Source of the DNA: Verrucomicrobiales bacterium
Lineage (GTDB): Bacteria; Verrucomicrobiota; Verrucomicrobiia; Limisphaerales; JAYPXF01
NCBI GenBank assembly: GCA_002715965.1
Contig: PBAL01000020.1
Location: forward strand, 1 to 56,466
DNA length: 56,466 nucleotides
Direction of reading: 5' to 3'
Shown here: in pieces, positions 34,799 through 44,890 of the stretch
How the letters are laid out: every line of letters starts with the position of its first letter
How positions within the stretch are numbered: the first letter of the stretch is position 1
The notes under the pieces: generated by a model
Database searches by the model: none
Seen by the model: only the letters and a program-made list of their open reading frames with translations
Told to the model about the DNA's origin: nothing
Program-made: the position numbers and the translations under genes

Positions 34799-37700
34799 AT
34801 GAAATCCATCCAATCCTACCTAGCTGCCGTACTGTTTGTCTTAACCAGTATCGGCGCGTCCGCGCAGTTTACGCTGCAACAACCAATTAACCTGAGTGCC
34901 GAGCTGACGACGTCGAGCCGGTACTACAATCACACGGCTGCTGCATTCTCGGAAATCAGCCTGAGTCCAGACGGCTTTTATGCCATCGCGGACGGAAGCG
35001 CCGTTGGAACCGGCTATGAGGTCTTCCCGAATGAAACCACCTTCAGTTTGGGTGCCCTGACGGTCGATGTCGCGAATCTTACCGGCGTGGGTGCCGAGGT
35101 GGCTACCGTGACCGGATTGACCTTGGATGTGGGTTCCAGTGTTGATACTTCGGACGGACCCTATGGCACGTCGTTGTCGGGTCTCAGCGGATCGCTGACG
35201 CTGGTTGATGGTGTGCCGACCGCCCTGTCGCTGAATGCCAACGTGACATTGACGTATTTGCCGCCGGGACCCAAGGCCGGCCTCTTCTTCTCAGGGCAGA
35301 TTGCGATCTTCAACAACCAGATGGCACTGGACGTTGACTCGACCGTTCCCGTTCCGGGGCTGGGTAATTTTCGCGAACAATGGGATTTGGATGGAGCGGT
35401 GACGCTTCCGGTTCCGGCTTCTCCTGCCGGTGCGATTCAGGTGAACTTCACGGGCTCCCTGAGTCCTTCGACCTTCAGTGGTCCGGGAAGCATCAATCCT
35501 TATCTGCCGGGTAATGCGCTCTCGGCTTACATTGCCGCCAATCCTGGGCAGGTTGGCGTTGATATTCTTCGTGTGGATGGGCAGTTTTACTTGGCGAACT
35601 GGGATGGTAGTGATGGCACCTTCACCTCGGGTGTGACTCCCGGTGCGCGGTTCTTCCTGCATTCCCCGCTTCTGGAACGCATTGAAGCCGACACCTGGCG
35701 GATTGAAGGTCCGTCCGATCATGGCACGCAGACCGGTTCAGGTGATCCGGTGAGTCAGCGCAAGAAGATCCTGCTTCCGAAGGAATCCACCTTCGGCCGT
35801 GCCAGTCTTCGAATTGAGAACGGTGTTCCGGTTGAGCTGACCTACTTCCTCGACTTTGCCACACCCGGAATTCCGGGCTTTGAGAACACGGCCTTGTCGG
35901 GAATTGAATTCAAGGCGATCGGTCTCTCTTCCGGTGGTGTGAATTTTGGCACGGGTCAGAGCTACCAGCTTGGCGTGGATGACGGCAACGTGCCCTACGG
36001 TTTCAACAGCGCATTGGCAGTTGGTGCGCATCCTTCCGGAGTGGCGGGCGGGACCGTCATGAACACCACACGCGCCTTGCTGAGGAACGAAATCAACAAC
36101 AACACCGACGAAGGCACTCCTGCCGGACCCAGGCCGAATATCAGTGCAGATGGTCGTCAGGACGGTGCCATTCGTTCGAGTGCCTCGACGCCGGTGGCCA
36201 ATCATTACCTCGCAGATCCGTTCGCCAACGAAAGTGGGACGCTCACCGTTTACAATACCAGCGGTTTGACGGTTTCCGTCCAGGCGGAAGAAGCCGCTGC
36301 TCCGGCTGCGGGAGCCTTGCAGGTGAATTTTACCGGCAGTCTTACTCCGCAAACCTTTCAAGGTCCGGGCAGCATCAGTCCCTATCAGTCCGGAAACGCG
36401 CTTTCTGGCTTCATTGCCGCCAATCCCGGACAGGTTGGAATCGACGTGCTTCGGGTTGACGGCCAGTTCTACCTGGCTGGCTGGGACGGATCTGATGGAA
36501 CCTTCATCTCCGGTGTCACTCCGGGTGCGCGTTTCTTCCTGCACTCCCCGCTCCTCGAACGTATCGAAGCTGACACCTGGCGTGCAGAAGGTGCGTCCGA
36601 CAATGGGACGGTGACCGGTTCGGGTGATCCGATCAGCCAGCGGAAAAAGTTCCTGTTGCCCAAGGCAAACACTTTTGGCACGGCTGTTCTTCGGGTCGTC
36701 GGTGGTGTGCCGGTCGAGCTGAATTACTACCTCGACTTCTCTGCGGCTGGAGTTCCCGGTTTCGAAAACACCGCTTTGGCGAACATTCAATTTGAAGCCA
36801 TCGGCTTGACCTCCTCCGGGGCGAGCTTCGGCACGGGGCAGACCTACACGATCGGCGTGGATGACGGCAATGTGCCTTACGGTTTTAACAGTGCGCTGGA
36901 ATCAGGCGCGCACCCGTCTGGTGTTGTCAGCGGCACGGTGATGAACACCACGCGTGGCATTCTGCGCTCTGAGATCGGCAGCAATACCGATGAAATGGGT
37001 GGCAGCACGGCCAACATCAGTAACGACGGCCGCATCAATGGTGCAACTGCTGGAAGTGTCTCGACTCCGGATCAAGTGGGTTATCTCGCAGATCCATTTG
37101 CCAGCGAAAGCGGAACGCTGACGGTATTCAATGCCTCCGGACTGACCGTAGGGGTCCGTGCCAGCGAGACAGGACCGCCTTCTGGTGCGCTGCAGGTAAA
37201 TTTCACGGGTGGTTTGACACCTCAGACTTTTGACGGTCCGGGTAACTTCAGCCCCTATAATCCAGGTAATGCATTGTCAGCCTTCATCGCTGCCAACCCC
37301 GGCGCCGCGGGCGCCGATGTCCTGCGGGTGGATGGTCAGTTCTATCTCGCAGGCTGGGACGGTTCGGACGGCGTCTTCATCTCGGGTGTGACGCCCGGTG
37401 CACGGTTCTTCCTGCATTCACCGCTGTTGGAACGCATCGAAGCCGATACTTGGCGCGCAGAAGGCGCTTCCGAAAACGGGACGGTGACCGGTTTGGGTGA
37501 TCCGATCAGCCAACGGAAAAAGTTCCTGTTGCCCAAGGCCAACACATTCGGTCGGGCAACGCTCCGGGTAGAAAATGGTGTTCCGGTTGAACTCACCTAC
37601 GAACTGGACTTCACTGCGCCGGGAGTGCCTGGGTTTGATGGCACGTCACTGGCGGGCATCCCGTTCCGCACACTGCGCCTGTCTTCAACCGGTGTGAGTT

Positions 37701-40700
37701 TCGGATCGGCGATGACCTACGGCATTGGCGTGGATGACGGCAATGTGTCCTACGGATTCAACAGTGCTCTGAACGTTGGGTCGTTCCCTGCCGGTGTGGC
37801 TGGCGGCACGGTCATGAACACCACGCGCGGCATTCTGCGCAACGAAATCTACAACAACGTGGACGAGGCCACCCCGGCGGGCAGCACGCCCAATATCAGC
37901 AACGACGGCCGCATTGATGGTGGCACTGCGGGCAGTGTGTCCACTCCGGATCAGGTGGGTTACCTTGCCGATCCGTTCGCAAGCGAAAGCGGCACCTTGA
38001 CCGTATACAATGCCCAGTCCGACCTGACTGTTGGACTGCGCGTCGGCGATGACGCACCGCCACCTGCCGCGGGTGCGATCCAGGTGAACTTCACCGCTAG
38101 TCTCACACCTCAGACCTTCGACGGGCCGGGCAGCATCAATCCGTACCAGAGTGGCAATGCCCTGAGTGCTTTCATCGCAGGTGCTCCTGGAAATGCGGGT
38201 GCAGACGTCCTGCGGGCGGACGGTCAATTCTATCTCGCCAATTGGGATGGCTCGGATGGGACTTTTGTTTCGGGCGTGACTCCCGGAGCTCGGTTCTTCC
38301 TGCACTCTCCGCTCTTGGAGCGCATCGAAGCACAGACTTGGCGCGCGGAAGGTCCTTCGAGTCATGGCACTGTAACGGGTGATGGCACGACCGCTTTGGC
38401 CCAACGCAAGAAATTCCTGTTGCCCAAGGCCAACACCTTCGGCACGGCGACTTTGCGAATTGAGAACGGCGTTCCGGTGGAATTGAGTTACTTCCTCGAC
38501 TTTTCTGCATCAGGCGTTCCCGGGTTCGAAGGTACTGCTCTGGCGGGAATTCGATTCGAGACGATCACGTTGAGTTCGGCCGGTTCGAGCTTCGGAACTC
38601 CGACGACCTATACGCTCGGTCAGAACGACGGCAGCGTTCCCTACGGCTTCAACAGCGCGCTCGATCTGGGCGCCTTCCCGTCCGGCTTCGGTGGCGGCAC
38701 GGTGATGAACACCACGCGTGACATCCTGCGCAACGAAATCAACAACAACACCGACGAGAGTGGGGGGAATACTCCAAACATCAGTAACGACGGACGCATC
38801 GATGGCGCAGCAGCAGCCAGTGTCAGCTCGCCTGACCAGGCCGGTTATCTGGCTGACCCGTTCGCAGGTGAAACGGGCACATTGACCGTTTACAACACTG
38901 GTGGATTTGTGGTCGGCATCCAGGCGGATGTTAATCCGGCGCCGACCGCTGGGGCTCTGCAGGTGAACTTCAATGGTTCTTTGACTCCACAGACCTTTGT
39001 CGGTCCGGGCAGCATCAATCCTTATCACCCAGGCAACGCCCTCTCTGGGTTCATTGCAGCCAACCCAGGTGCTCCCGGGCAGGACGTCCTGCGGGTCGAT
39101 GGCCAATTCTATCTCGCCAACTGGAACGGACAGGACGGCACCTTCATTACGGGTGTGACCCCGGGCGCGCGGTTCTTCATGCATTCGCCACTGTTGGAAC
39201 GCATTGAAGCGCAGACCTGGCGTGCGGAAGGGCCTTCGAGTCATGGCACTGTCACGGGCGACGGAACGACCGCCTTGGCGCAGCGCAAGAAATTCCTGCT
39301 GCCCAAACCTGACACCTTCGGTACGGCCACCCTGCGAGTCGCGGGCGGTGTGCCGGTTGAGCTGACCTACGAACTCGATTTCTCGAAAGCGGGTGTTCCT
39401 GGTTTCGCAGGCACCAGCCTTGCGAACATTGACTTCAAGAAGATCCAGGTGAAATCCGACAACGTAAACTTCGGATCGGCGACGACTCACACCATCGGCG
39501 TCGATGACGGTGCTGTCCCCTACGGGTTCAACAGCACGCTCGACCTTGGCGCCTTCCCCACTGGATTCGGTGGCGGCACGGTGATGGACACCACGCGTGC
39601 TATCCTGCGCAACGAAATCAACAACAACACCGACGAGGTGGGTGGATCCACGGCAAACATCAGTAACGACGGTCGCCACAATGGTGCCGCGCAGCCAAGC
39701 GTCAACTCGCCAGATCAGATCGGCTATCTTGCTGATCCGTTTGCGAATGAAAGCGGCACGCTCACGGTTTACACGACCACCGGCTTGATCGTGGGAATCG
39801 AGGCAGACGAGATCCCGCCTCCGGTTACCACGAGTAGCTTGCAGGTGAACTTTACCGGCAGTCTGACTCCGGCAACCTTCGACGGTCCGGGCAGCATCAG
39901 TCCCTACCAATCGGGCAACGCCCTGTCCGCATTCATTGCGGCCAACCCAGGAACAATCGGGGAAGACGTGTTGAAAGTGGACGGCCAGTTCCACATGACC
40001 GGTTGGGACGGCTCTGATGGCGTGTTCATCTCCGGCATTACTCCTGGCGTGCGCTTCTTCCTGCACTCACCATTGATGGAACGCATCGAAGCCCAGACCT
40101 GGCGCGTGGAAGGTCCTTCTGAACACGGTACCCAAACCGGCTCAGGCGATCCGGTCAGCGAACGAAAGAAGTTCCTCCTTCCCACGCCAAACCTCTTCGG
40201 GCGTGCGACCTTGAAGGTTCAAGGTGGAGTTCCGGTTGAGTTGACCTACGAACTCGACTTCTCACAGACCGGCATTCCCGGATTCGAGAATACGGCCTTG
40301 GCCGCCGTGAACTTCGAGCGGATTACGATTGGTTCTGCTGGCGCCAATTTCGGCACGGCACAAAACTTCACCGTCGGCACGGATGACGGCACGGTTCCGT
40401 ACGGTTTCAATACCGCCCTTGCTCTCGGTGCACATCCTTCGGGTGTCGTGGGCGGCACGGTGATGAACACCACCCGTGGCATTCTCCGCAACGAGATCAA
40501 CAACAACACGGACGACGCCACTCCTGCGGGCACGACGCCCAACGTCAGTTCGGATGGCCGATTGAACGGTGTTCCGTTCGGCAGTTCTGGCACACCAGAC
40601 GGTCGGGTGTATCTGGCGGATCCGTTTGCAGGGCAGAGTGGTGCTTTGGCGGTATACACGGCGACAGGCTTGACTGTCGGCGTCAAAGCGAGCGCCGCGC

Positions 40701-43700
40701 GACCGGCCAATGCCGGTGCCTTGCAGGTGAACTTCACCGGTGGCCTGACGCCTCAAACCTTTGACGGACCCGGTGAGTTCAATCCGTATAACAGCGGCAA
40801 TGCACTCTCAGGTTTCATCGCGTCTTCTGGAGAGACTGACGTCTTGCGGGTGGACGGTCAGTTCTACCTCGCGAATTGGGATGGCTCGGATGGTGTCTTC
40901 ATCTCTGGCGTGACGCCAGGTGCAAGATTCTTCCTGCACTCACCGTTCTTGGAGCGTCTGGAAGCTGACACGTGGCGTATTGAGGGTGCTTCCGAGAACG
41001 GCACTCAAACTGGATCAGGTGATCCGGTCAGCCAACGTAAGAAGATCCTCCTGCCCAAGGCAGACACCTTTGGCAGGGCAGTCCTCCGTATCCAAGGCGG
41101 TGTGCCGGTCGAGTTGACCTACCACCTTGACCTCACCGATCCAGCTGTTCCGAACTTCAACAACACGGCCCTGAACAACATCCCGTTCCGCACGTTGCGC
41201 CTGTCCTCGACAGGGGTGAATTTTGGCGCGGCGACGACCTACCAGCTCGGTGTGGACGACGGCGCGGTGCCTTACGGTTTCAATAGCCAACTTGCGGTCG
41301 GCGCCCATCCTCCAGGAGTGGTGAGCGGCACGGTGTTCAACACTACTCGCGCACTGCTTCGTGCTGAAATCCATAGCAACACTGATGAATCTGCTGGCAC
41401 GACCGCGAATATCAGCAATGACGGCCGCTTGAACGGCGCCACGGCGCAGAGCGTTGGCACGCCCGATCAGGTTGGTTATCTCGCTGATCCATTTGCGAAC
41501 GAAAGCGGCACGCTCTCGGTGTTCAACGCCCAGTCTGATCTGACCGTTTCGTTGCGGGTCGGCACGGACCAGACCCCGGCGCCGGCGGGTGCCTTGCAGG
41601 TGAACTTCACCGCTGGCCTCACCCCACAGACCTTCGACGGGCCGGGCAGCATCAACCCCTATCAGACCGGCAATGCGCTGAGCGCCTTTATTGCGGGCGC
41701 TCCCGGAAATGCAGGCGCAGATGTGTTGCGCGCGGATGGTCAATTCTATCTTGCCAATTGGGACGGATCGGATGGTACCTTTGTTTCGGGTGTGACTCCC
41801 GGAGCGCGGTTCTTCCTGCACTCTCCGCTCTTGGAGCGCATCGAAGCACAGACTTGGCGCGCGGAAGGTCCTTCGAGTCATGGCACTGTGACGGGTGATG
41901 GCACGACCGCTTTGGCCCAACGCAAGAAATTCCTGTTGCCCAAGGCCAACACCTTCGGCACGGCGACCTTGCGGGTTGAGAATGGAGTTCCGGTTGAGCT
42001 GACCTACTTCCTCGACTTCTCCGCAACGGGAGTGCCTGGGTTCGAGGGCACGGCTTTGGCCGGAATTCGTTTCGAGACGATCACGCTCAATTCGGCGGGC
42101 TCCAGCTTCGGTACTCCGATGACTTATACGCTGGGTCAAAACGATGGCAGCGTTCCTTACGGTTTCAACAGTGCGCTCGATCTGGGCGCCTTCCCGTCCG
42201 GATTCGGCGGGGGAACGGTGATGAACACCACGCGTGACATCCTGCGCAACGAAATCAATAACAACACTGATGAGAGTGGGGGGAACACTCCAAACATCAG
42301 TAACGATGGACGCATCGATGGCGCAGCAGCAGCAAGTGTCAGTTCGCCCGATCAGGCCGGTTACCTGGCCGATCCGTTTGCGGGTGAAACGGGCACGTTG
42401 ACCGTTTACAACAGCGGTGGATTTGTTGTTGGCATCAAGGCAGGAATCCAGCCTCCGGCCGCCTCCGGAAGCCTGCAGGTCAACTTCACTGCCGGGTTGA
42501 CCCCACAGACCTTCACCGGTCCGGGCAGCATTAGTCCCTATGTTGCGGGTAACGCACTCTCAGGGTTCATTGCCGCAAATTCGGGCGCACCCGGACAGGA
42601 CGTGCTACGGGTGGACGGTCAGTTCTACCTCGAGGGATGGAACGGTCAGGACGGAACGTTCATCTCCGGCGTGACGCCGGGGGCGCGCTTCTTCCTGCAC
42701 TCCCCGTTGATGGAGCGCATAGAAGCCGACACTTGGCGTGCGGAAGGCCCATCAAGTCACGGCACGGTCACCGGTGATGGCACGACGGCCTTGGCGCAAC
42801 GCAAGAAGTTCCTGCTTCCCAGAGCCAACACCTGGGGCCGGGCGGTCTTGAAGGTTCAGAACGGTGTGCCTGTGGAATTGAAGTATGAAATCGATTTCAC
42901 GGCTGCGGGCGTACCCGGATTTGCCGGTACTTCCCTTGCGAACATCGCCTTCCACCGATTGCGGCTGGATTCAACTGGTGTGAACTTCGGGAGTGCGCAG
43001 ACATTCACGATTGGCGTGGATGACGGCACCGTGCCATACGGTTTCAACAGTGCTCTGAACTTGGGCGCGTTCCCCACCGGATTCGGTGGCGGCACGGTGA
43101 TGAATACCACCCGTGATCTTCTCCGCAATGAGATCAACAACAACACCGATGAGATCGGTGGAAGCACCGCGAACATCAGTAATGACGGACGCATTAACGG
43201 TGCGACTGCGGCCAGCGTCAACACGCCGGACCAGGTGGGTTACCTTGCCGATCCGTTTGGCAACGAAACCGGCACTCTGACCGTGTTTACCGCGCAGACC
43301 GATCTGACCGCTGCCATCGAGGCAGACGTGATCAATCTGGCCCCGAACGCCGGATCCTTGCAGGTGAACTTCACCGGCAGTCTCTCACCCGCAACCTTCC
43401 GTGGTCCGGGTGGCATCAATCCGTATCTGCCCGGCAACGCTGTATCAGCATTCATCGCAGCCAATCCGGGAGCGGTTGGACAGGATCTGTTGCGCGTGGA
43501 TGGTCAGTTCTATCTGTCAGGATGGGACGGCTCGGATGGAACGTTCATCACCGGCATCACGCCGGGAGCACGCCTCCTCCTCCACTCACCGCTGATCGAG
43601 CGGATCGAGGCACAGACCTGGCGCGTGGAAGGCCCATCTGATCACGGCACGGTCACGGGATCCGGCGATCCGATCAGTCAACGCAAAAAGTTCCTGCTGC

Positions 43701-44434
43701 CGAATGACAGCACATTTGGTACGGCCGTCCTTCGCGTGGTAGGCGGAGTTCCGGTAGAACTGAGTTACTCCTTGGACTTCACCGCACCAGGTGTTCCCGG
43801 TTTCGAGGGAACGTCCTTTGCGAACATTGTGTTCCGCACGCTGACGCTCTCCTCGGCGGGCGTGAACTTCGGAACTGCTCAGACATTCCAGATCGGCGTG
43901 GACGACGCCAATGTTCCTTACGGACTGAATTCCGCCCTGAATACAGGTTCATTCCCACCGGGTGTGGTTTCGGGTACGATCCTGAATTCCACCCGCGGTA
44001 TTATCAGCTCGGAGATCAACGCCAACACCGACGAAATCGGTGGAGGCACGCCGAACATCAGTAGCGACGGTCGATTTAACGGTGCCGCTGCTCCAAGCAC
44101 AACGACGCCGACGGTTCCCGGCTACCTTGCCAATCCGTTCGCCACCGAAAGCGGGACGCTCACCGTGTTCACCGCAAGTGGTGTCACCGTCGGGATCGGA
44201 GCCACTGTGCCAATTCAGGTTCGACATCCCCAAGCGGCTACGGCCAATCAGTTCAACCTTGCTTGGGACGGACCCGCCGACGGTATCTTCCGCGTCCAGA
44301 AGTCCAGCACGCTGCGTGCAGGCGGATGGAGCAATGTTGGTACGGATCACGTCGGTCCCAGTACGATCTCCGTTCAATTCGGTCAGGGCGATGGTGCTGT
44401 GTTTTACCGGGTTATTCGAGTCGATACCCCGTGA
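34799..44434 (+). CDS. giant secreted protein with ten tandem ~293-residue repeats
   Basis: 3,211 aa from the ATG at 34799, chosen because its signal peptide (KSIQSYLAAVLFVLTSIGAS) aligns with that of the one-unit paralog at 21470; in-frame starts at 34763 and 34784 are possible. Residues ~25-210 form a unique N-terminal domain shared with the paralog. Ten repeat units follow, each with QVNFT.SLTPQTF.GPGSI, DVLRVDGQFYLANWDGSDGT, RFFLHSPLLERIEA.TWR.EG, QRKKFLLPKANTFG, NGVPVELTY.LDF, VPYGFNSAL, MNTTR.ILRNEINNNTDE and YLADPFA.ESGTLTV. The C-terminus carries the shared FYRV module. It is beta-rich, Gly/Asn/Thr-rich and has no cysteines in the repeats, as in surface adhesins or S-layer-like proteins. 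Function unknown. A terminator follows directly. Confidence 0.85.
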   Translation: MKSIQSYLAAVLFVLTSIGASAQFTLQQPINLSAELTTSSRYYNHTAAAFSEISLSPDGFYAIADGSAVGTGYEVFPNETTFSLGALTVDVANLTGVGAEVATVTGLTLDVGSSVDTSDGPYGTSLSGLSGSLTLVDGVPTALSLNANVTLTYLPPGPKAGLFFSGQIAIFNNQMALDVDSTVPVPGLGNFREQWDLDGAVTLPVPASPAGAIQVNFTGSLSPSTFSGPGSINPYLPGNALSAYIAANPGQVGVDILRVDGQFYLANWDGSDGTFTSGVTPGARFFLHSPLLERIEADTWRIEGPSDHGTQTGSGDPVSQRKKILLPKESTFGRASLRIENGVPVELTYFLDFATPGIPGFENTALSGIEFKAIGLSSGGVNFGTGQSYQLGVDDGNVPYGFNSALAVGAHPSGVAGGTVMNTTRALLRNEINNNTDEGTPAGPRPNISADGRQDGAIRSSASTPVANHYLADPFANESGTLTVYNTSGLTVSVQAEEAAAPAAGALQVNFTGSLTPQTFQGPGSISPYQSGNALSGFIAANPGQVGIDVLRVDGQFYLAGWDGSDGTFISGVTPGARFFLHSPLLERIEADTWRAEGASDNGTVTGSGDPISQRKKFLLPKANTFGTAVLRVVGGVPVELNYYLDFSAAGVPGFENTALANIQFEAIGLTSSGASFGTGQTYTIGVDDGNVPYGFNSALESGAHPSGVVSGTVMNTTRGILRSEIGSNTDEMGGSTANISNDGRINGATAGSVSTPDQVGYLADPFASESGTLTVFNASGLTVGVRASETGPPSGALQVNFTGGLTPQTFDGPGNFSPYNPGNALSAFIAANPGAAGADVLRVDGQFYLAGWDGSDGVFISGVTPGARFFLHSPLLERIEADTWRAEGASENGTVTGLGDPISQRKKFLLPKANTFGRATLRVENGVPVELTYELDFTAPGVPGFDGTSLAGIPFRTLRLSSTGVSFGSAMTYGIGVDDGNVSYGFNSALNVGSFPAGVAGGTVMNTTRGILRNEIYNNVDEATPAGSTPNISNDGRIDGGTAGSVSTPDQVGYLADPFASESGTLTVYNAQSDLTVGLRVGDDAPPPAAGAIQVNFTASLTPQTFDGPGSINPYQSGNALSAFIAGAPGNAGADVLRADGQFYLANWDGSDGTFVSGVTPGARFFLHSPLLERIEAQTWRAEGPSSHGTVTGDGTTALAQRKKFLLPKANTFGTATLRIENGVPVELSYFLDFSASGVPGFEGTALAGIRFETITLSSAGSSFGTPTTYTLGQNDGSVPYGFNSALDLGAFPSGFGGGTVMNTTRDILRNEINNNTDESGGNTPNISNDGRIDGAAAASVSSPDQAGYLADPFAGETGTLTVYNTGGFVVGIQADVNPAPTAGALQVNFNGSLTPQTFVGPGSINPYHPGNALSGFIAANPGAPGQDVLRVDGQFYLANWNGQDGTFITGVTPGARFFMHSPLLERIEAQTWRAEGPSSHGTVTGDGTTALAQRKKFLLPKPDTFGTATLRVAGGVPVELTYELDFSKAGVPGFAGTSLANIDFKKIQVKSDNVNFGSATTHTIGVDDGAVPYGFNSTLDLGAFPTGFGGGTVMDTTRAILRNEINNNTDEVGGSTANISNDGRHNGAAQPSVNSPDQIGYLADPFANESGTLTVYTTTGLIVGIEADEIPPPVTTSSLQVNFTGSLTPATFDGPGSISPYQSGNALSAFIAANPGTIGEDVLKVDGQFHMTGWDGSDGVFISGITPGVRFFLHSPLMERIEAQTWRVEGPSEHGTQTGSGDPVSERKKFLLPTPNLFGRATLKVQGGVPVELTYELDFSQTGIPGFENTALAAVNFERITIGSAGANFGTAQNFTVGTDDGTVPYGFNTALALGAHPSGVVGGTVMNTTRGILRNEINNNTDDATPAGTTPNVSSDGRLNGVPFGSSGTPDGRVYLADPFAGQSGALAVYTATGLTVGVKASAARPANAGALQVNFTGGLTPQTFDGPGEFNPYNSGNALSGFIASSGETDVLRVDGQFYLANWDGSDGVFISGVTPGARFFLHSPFLERLEADTWRIEGASENGTQTGSGDPVSQRKKILLPKADTFGRAVLRIQGGVPVELTYHLDLTDPAVPNFNNTALNNIPFRTLRLSSTGVNFGAATTYQLGVDDGAVPYGFNSQLAVGAHPPGVVSGTVFNTTRALLRAEIHSNTDESAGTTANISNDGRLNGATAQSVGTPDQVGYLADPFANESGTLSVFNAQSDLTVSLRVGTDQTPAPAGALQVNFTAGLTPQTFDGPGSINPYQTGNALSAFIAGAPGNAGADVLRADGQFYLANWDGSDGTFVSGVTPGARFFLHSPLLERIEAQTWRAEGPSSHGTVTGDGTTALAQRKKFLLPKANTFGTATLRVENGVPVELTYFLDFSATGVPGFEGTALAGIRFETITLNSAGSSFGTPMTYTLGQNDGSVPYGFNSALDLGAFPSGFGGGTVMNTTRDILRNEINNNTDESGGNTPNISNDGRIDGAAAASVSSPDQAGYLADPFAGETGTLTVYNSGGFVVGIKAGIQPPAASGSLQVNFTAGLTPQTFTGPGSISPYVAGNALSGFIAANSGAPGQDVLRVDGQFYLEGWNGQDGTFISGVTPGARFFLHSPLMERIEADTWRAEGPSSHGTVTGDGTTALAQRKKFLLPRANTWGRAVLKVQNGVPVELKYEIDFTAAGVPGFAGTSLANIAFHRLRLDSTGVNFGSAQTFTIGVDDGTVPYGFNSALNLGAFPTGFGGGTVMNTTRDLLRNEINNNTDEIGGSTANISNDGRINGATAASVNTPDQVGYLADPFGNETGTLTVFTAQTDLTAAIEADVINLAPNAGSLQVNFTGSLSPATFRGPGGINPYLPGNAVSAFIAANPGAVGQDLLRVDGQFYLSGWDGSDGTFITGITPGARLLLHSPLIERIEAQTWRVEGPSDHGTVTGSGDPISQRKKFLLPNDSTFGTAVLRVVGGVPVELSYSLDFTAPGVPGFEGTSFANIVFRTLTLSSAGVNFGTAQTFQIGVDDANVPYGLNSALNTGSFPPGVVSGTILNSTRGIISSEINANTDEIGGGTPNISSDGRFNGAAAPSTTTPTVPGYLANPFATESGTLTVFTASGVTVGIGATVPIQVRHPQAATANQFNLAWDGPADGIFRVQKSSTLRAGGWSNVGTDHVGPSTISVQFGQGDGAVFYRVIRVDTP
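35429..44208 (+). repeat. ten coding tandem repeats of ~880 bp
   Basis: Unit starts (codon before the x-L/I-Q-V-N motif): 35429, 36311, 37184, 38072, 38951, 39833, 40715, 41588, 42467 and 43352. Period is 873-888 bp (291-296 codons). Units 4 and 8 are nearly identical, and units 3/7, 5/9 and 6/10 share private variants, so there is a second-order period of four units (3,516-3,531 bp). Confidence 0.85.
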
Positions 44435-44446
44435 TATAACCAAACT

Positions 44447-44487
44447 GGCCGGCATGGTGATCCACGATCGCTGTGCCGGCCTTTTTT
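44447..44487 (+). terminator. rho-independent terminator after the giant gene
   Basis: 8-bp perfect stem GGCCGGCA / TGCCGGCC followed by TTTTTT, 13 bp after the stop codon; the loop is long (19 bases). Confidence 0.75.
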
Positions 44488-44509
44488 GTTCCCTGACAAT
44501 TCCCTGGCA

Positions 44510-44551
44510 CTGTCGTTGGTTTGCGAAAAACTGTCGGTAAATTGCACTGCT
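44510..44551 (-). repeat. 21-bp tandem repeat, locus 5 (2 units, minus orientation)
   Basis: CTGTCGTTGGTTTGCGAAAA at 44510 and CTGTCGGTAAATTGCACTGC at 44531, contiguous. The orientation is opposite to locus 4, so the giant gene is bracketed by inverted copies. Confidence 0.65.
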
Positions 44552-44634
44552 GCACTTCAGGCTTCCTGCCGACTGGACAAATTCGGCCTGTCCTTTAGCT
44601 TCTGCAGTCTTGCACATCAGAAACGCCCTAAATC

Positions 44635-44859
44635 ATGTCTGACGCCAACTCCGAACCGACTTATCTCGTCGTCATCAGCGAGGAAGGCCGCTACTCCATT
44701 TGGCCCGAATACAAGGAGATCCCTTGGGGCTGGAAGGCCGAGGGCAAGTCCGGGCCGAAGCAGGAGTGCCTCGATCATATCGAGGAAATCTGGACCGACA
44801 TGCGGCCATTGAGCCTCCGCCGCAAGATGGACGAGGCTGAGAAAAGCTCCCCGGAATAG
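44635..44859 (+). CDS. mbtH: MbtH-like protein
   Basis: 74 aa with the full family signature: [15 protein letters not shown], then [20 protein letters not shown] and SLRRKMD. MbtH-like proteins bind NRPS adenylation domains in the cytoplasm and are often needed for their folding or activity. It is the first gene of the NRPS/PKS operon and is expected to serve the adenylation domains at 45916 and 53249. The divergent N-terminus ([18 protein letters not shown]) is normal for the family. Confidence 0.93.
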   Translation: MSDANSEPTYLVVISEEGRYSIWPEYKEIPWGWKAEGKSGPKQECLDHIEEIWTDMRPLSLRRKMDEAEKSSPE

Positions 44860-44890
44860 GGCGCTGTTTTTCTCCTCTCAACGACGATCG

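Noticed and set aside
38510..40066. 518-codon open frame antisense to the giant gene (and similar ones at 35738-36790, 41015-42139)
   Set aside because: It repeats with the coding units of the opposite strand and lacks a signal peptide or any domain; it is a by-product of codon bias in the tandem repeats.
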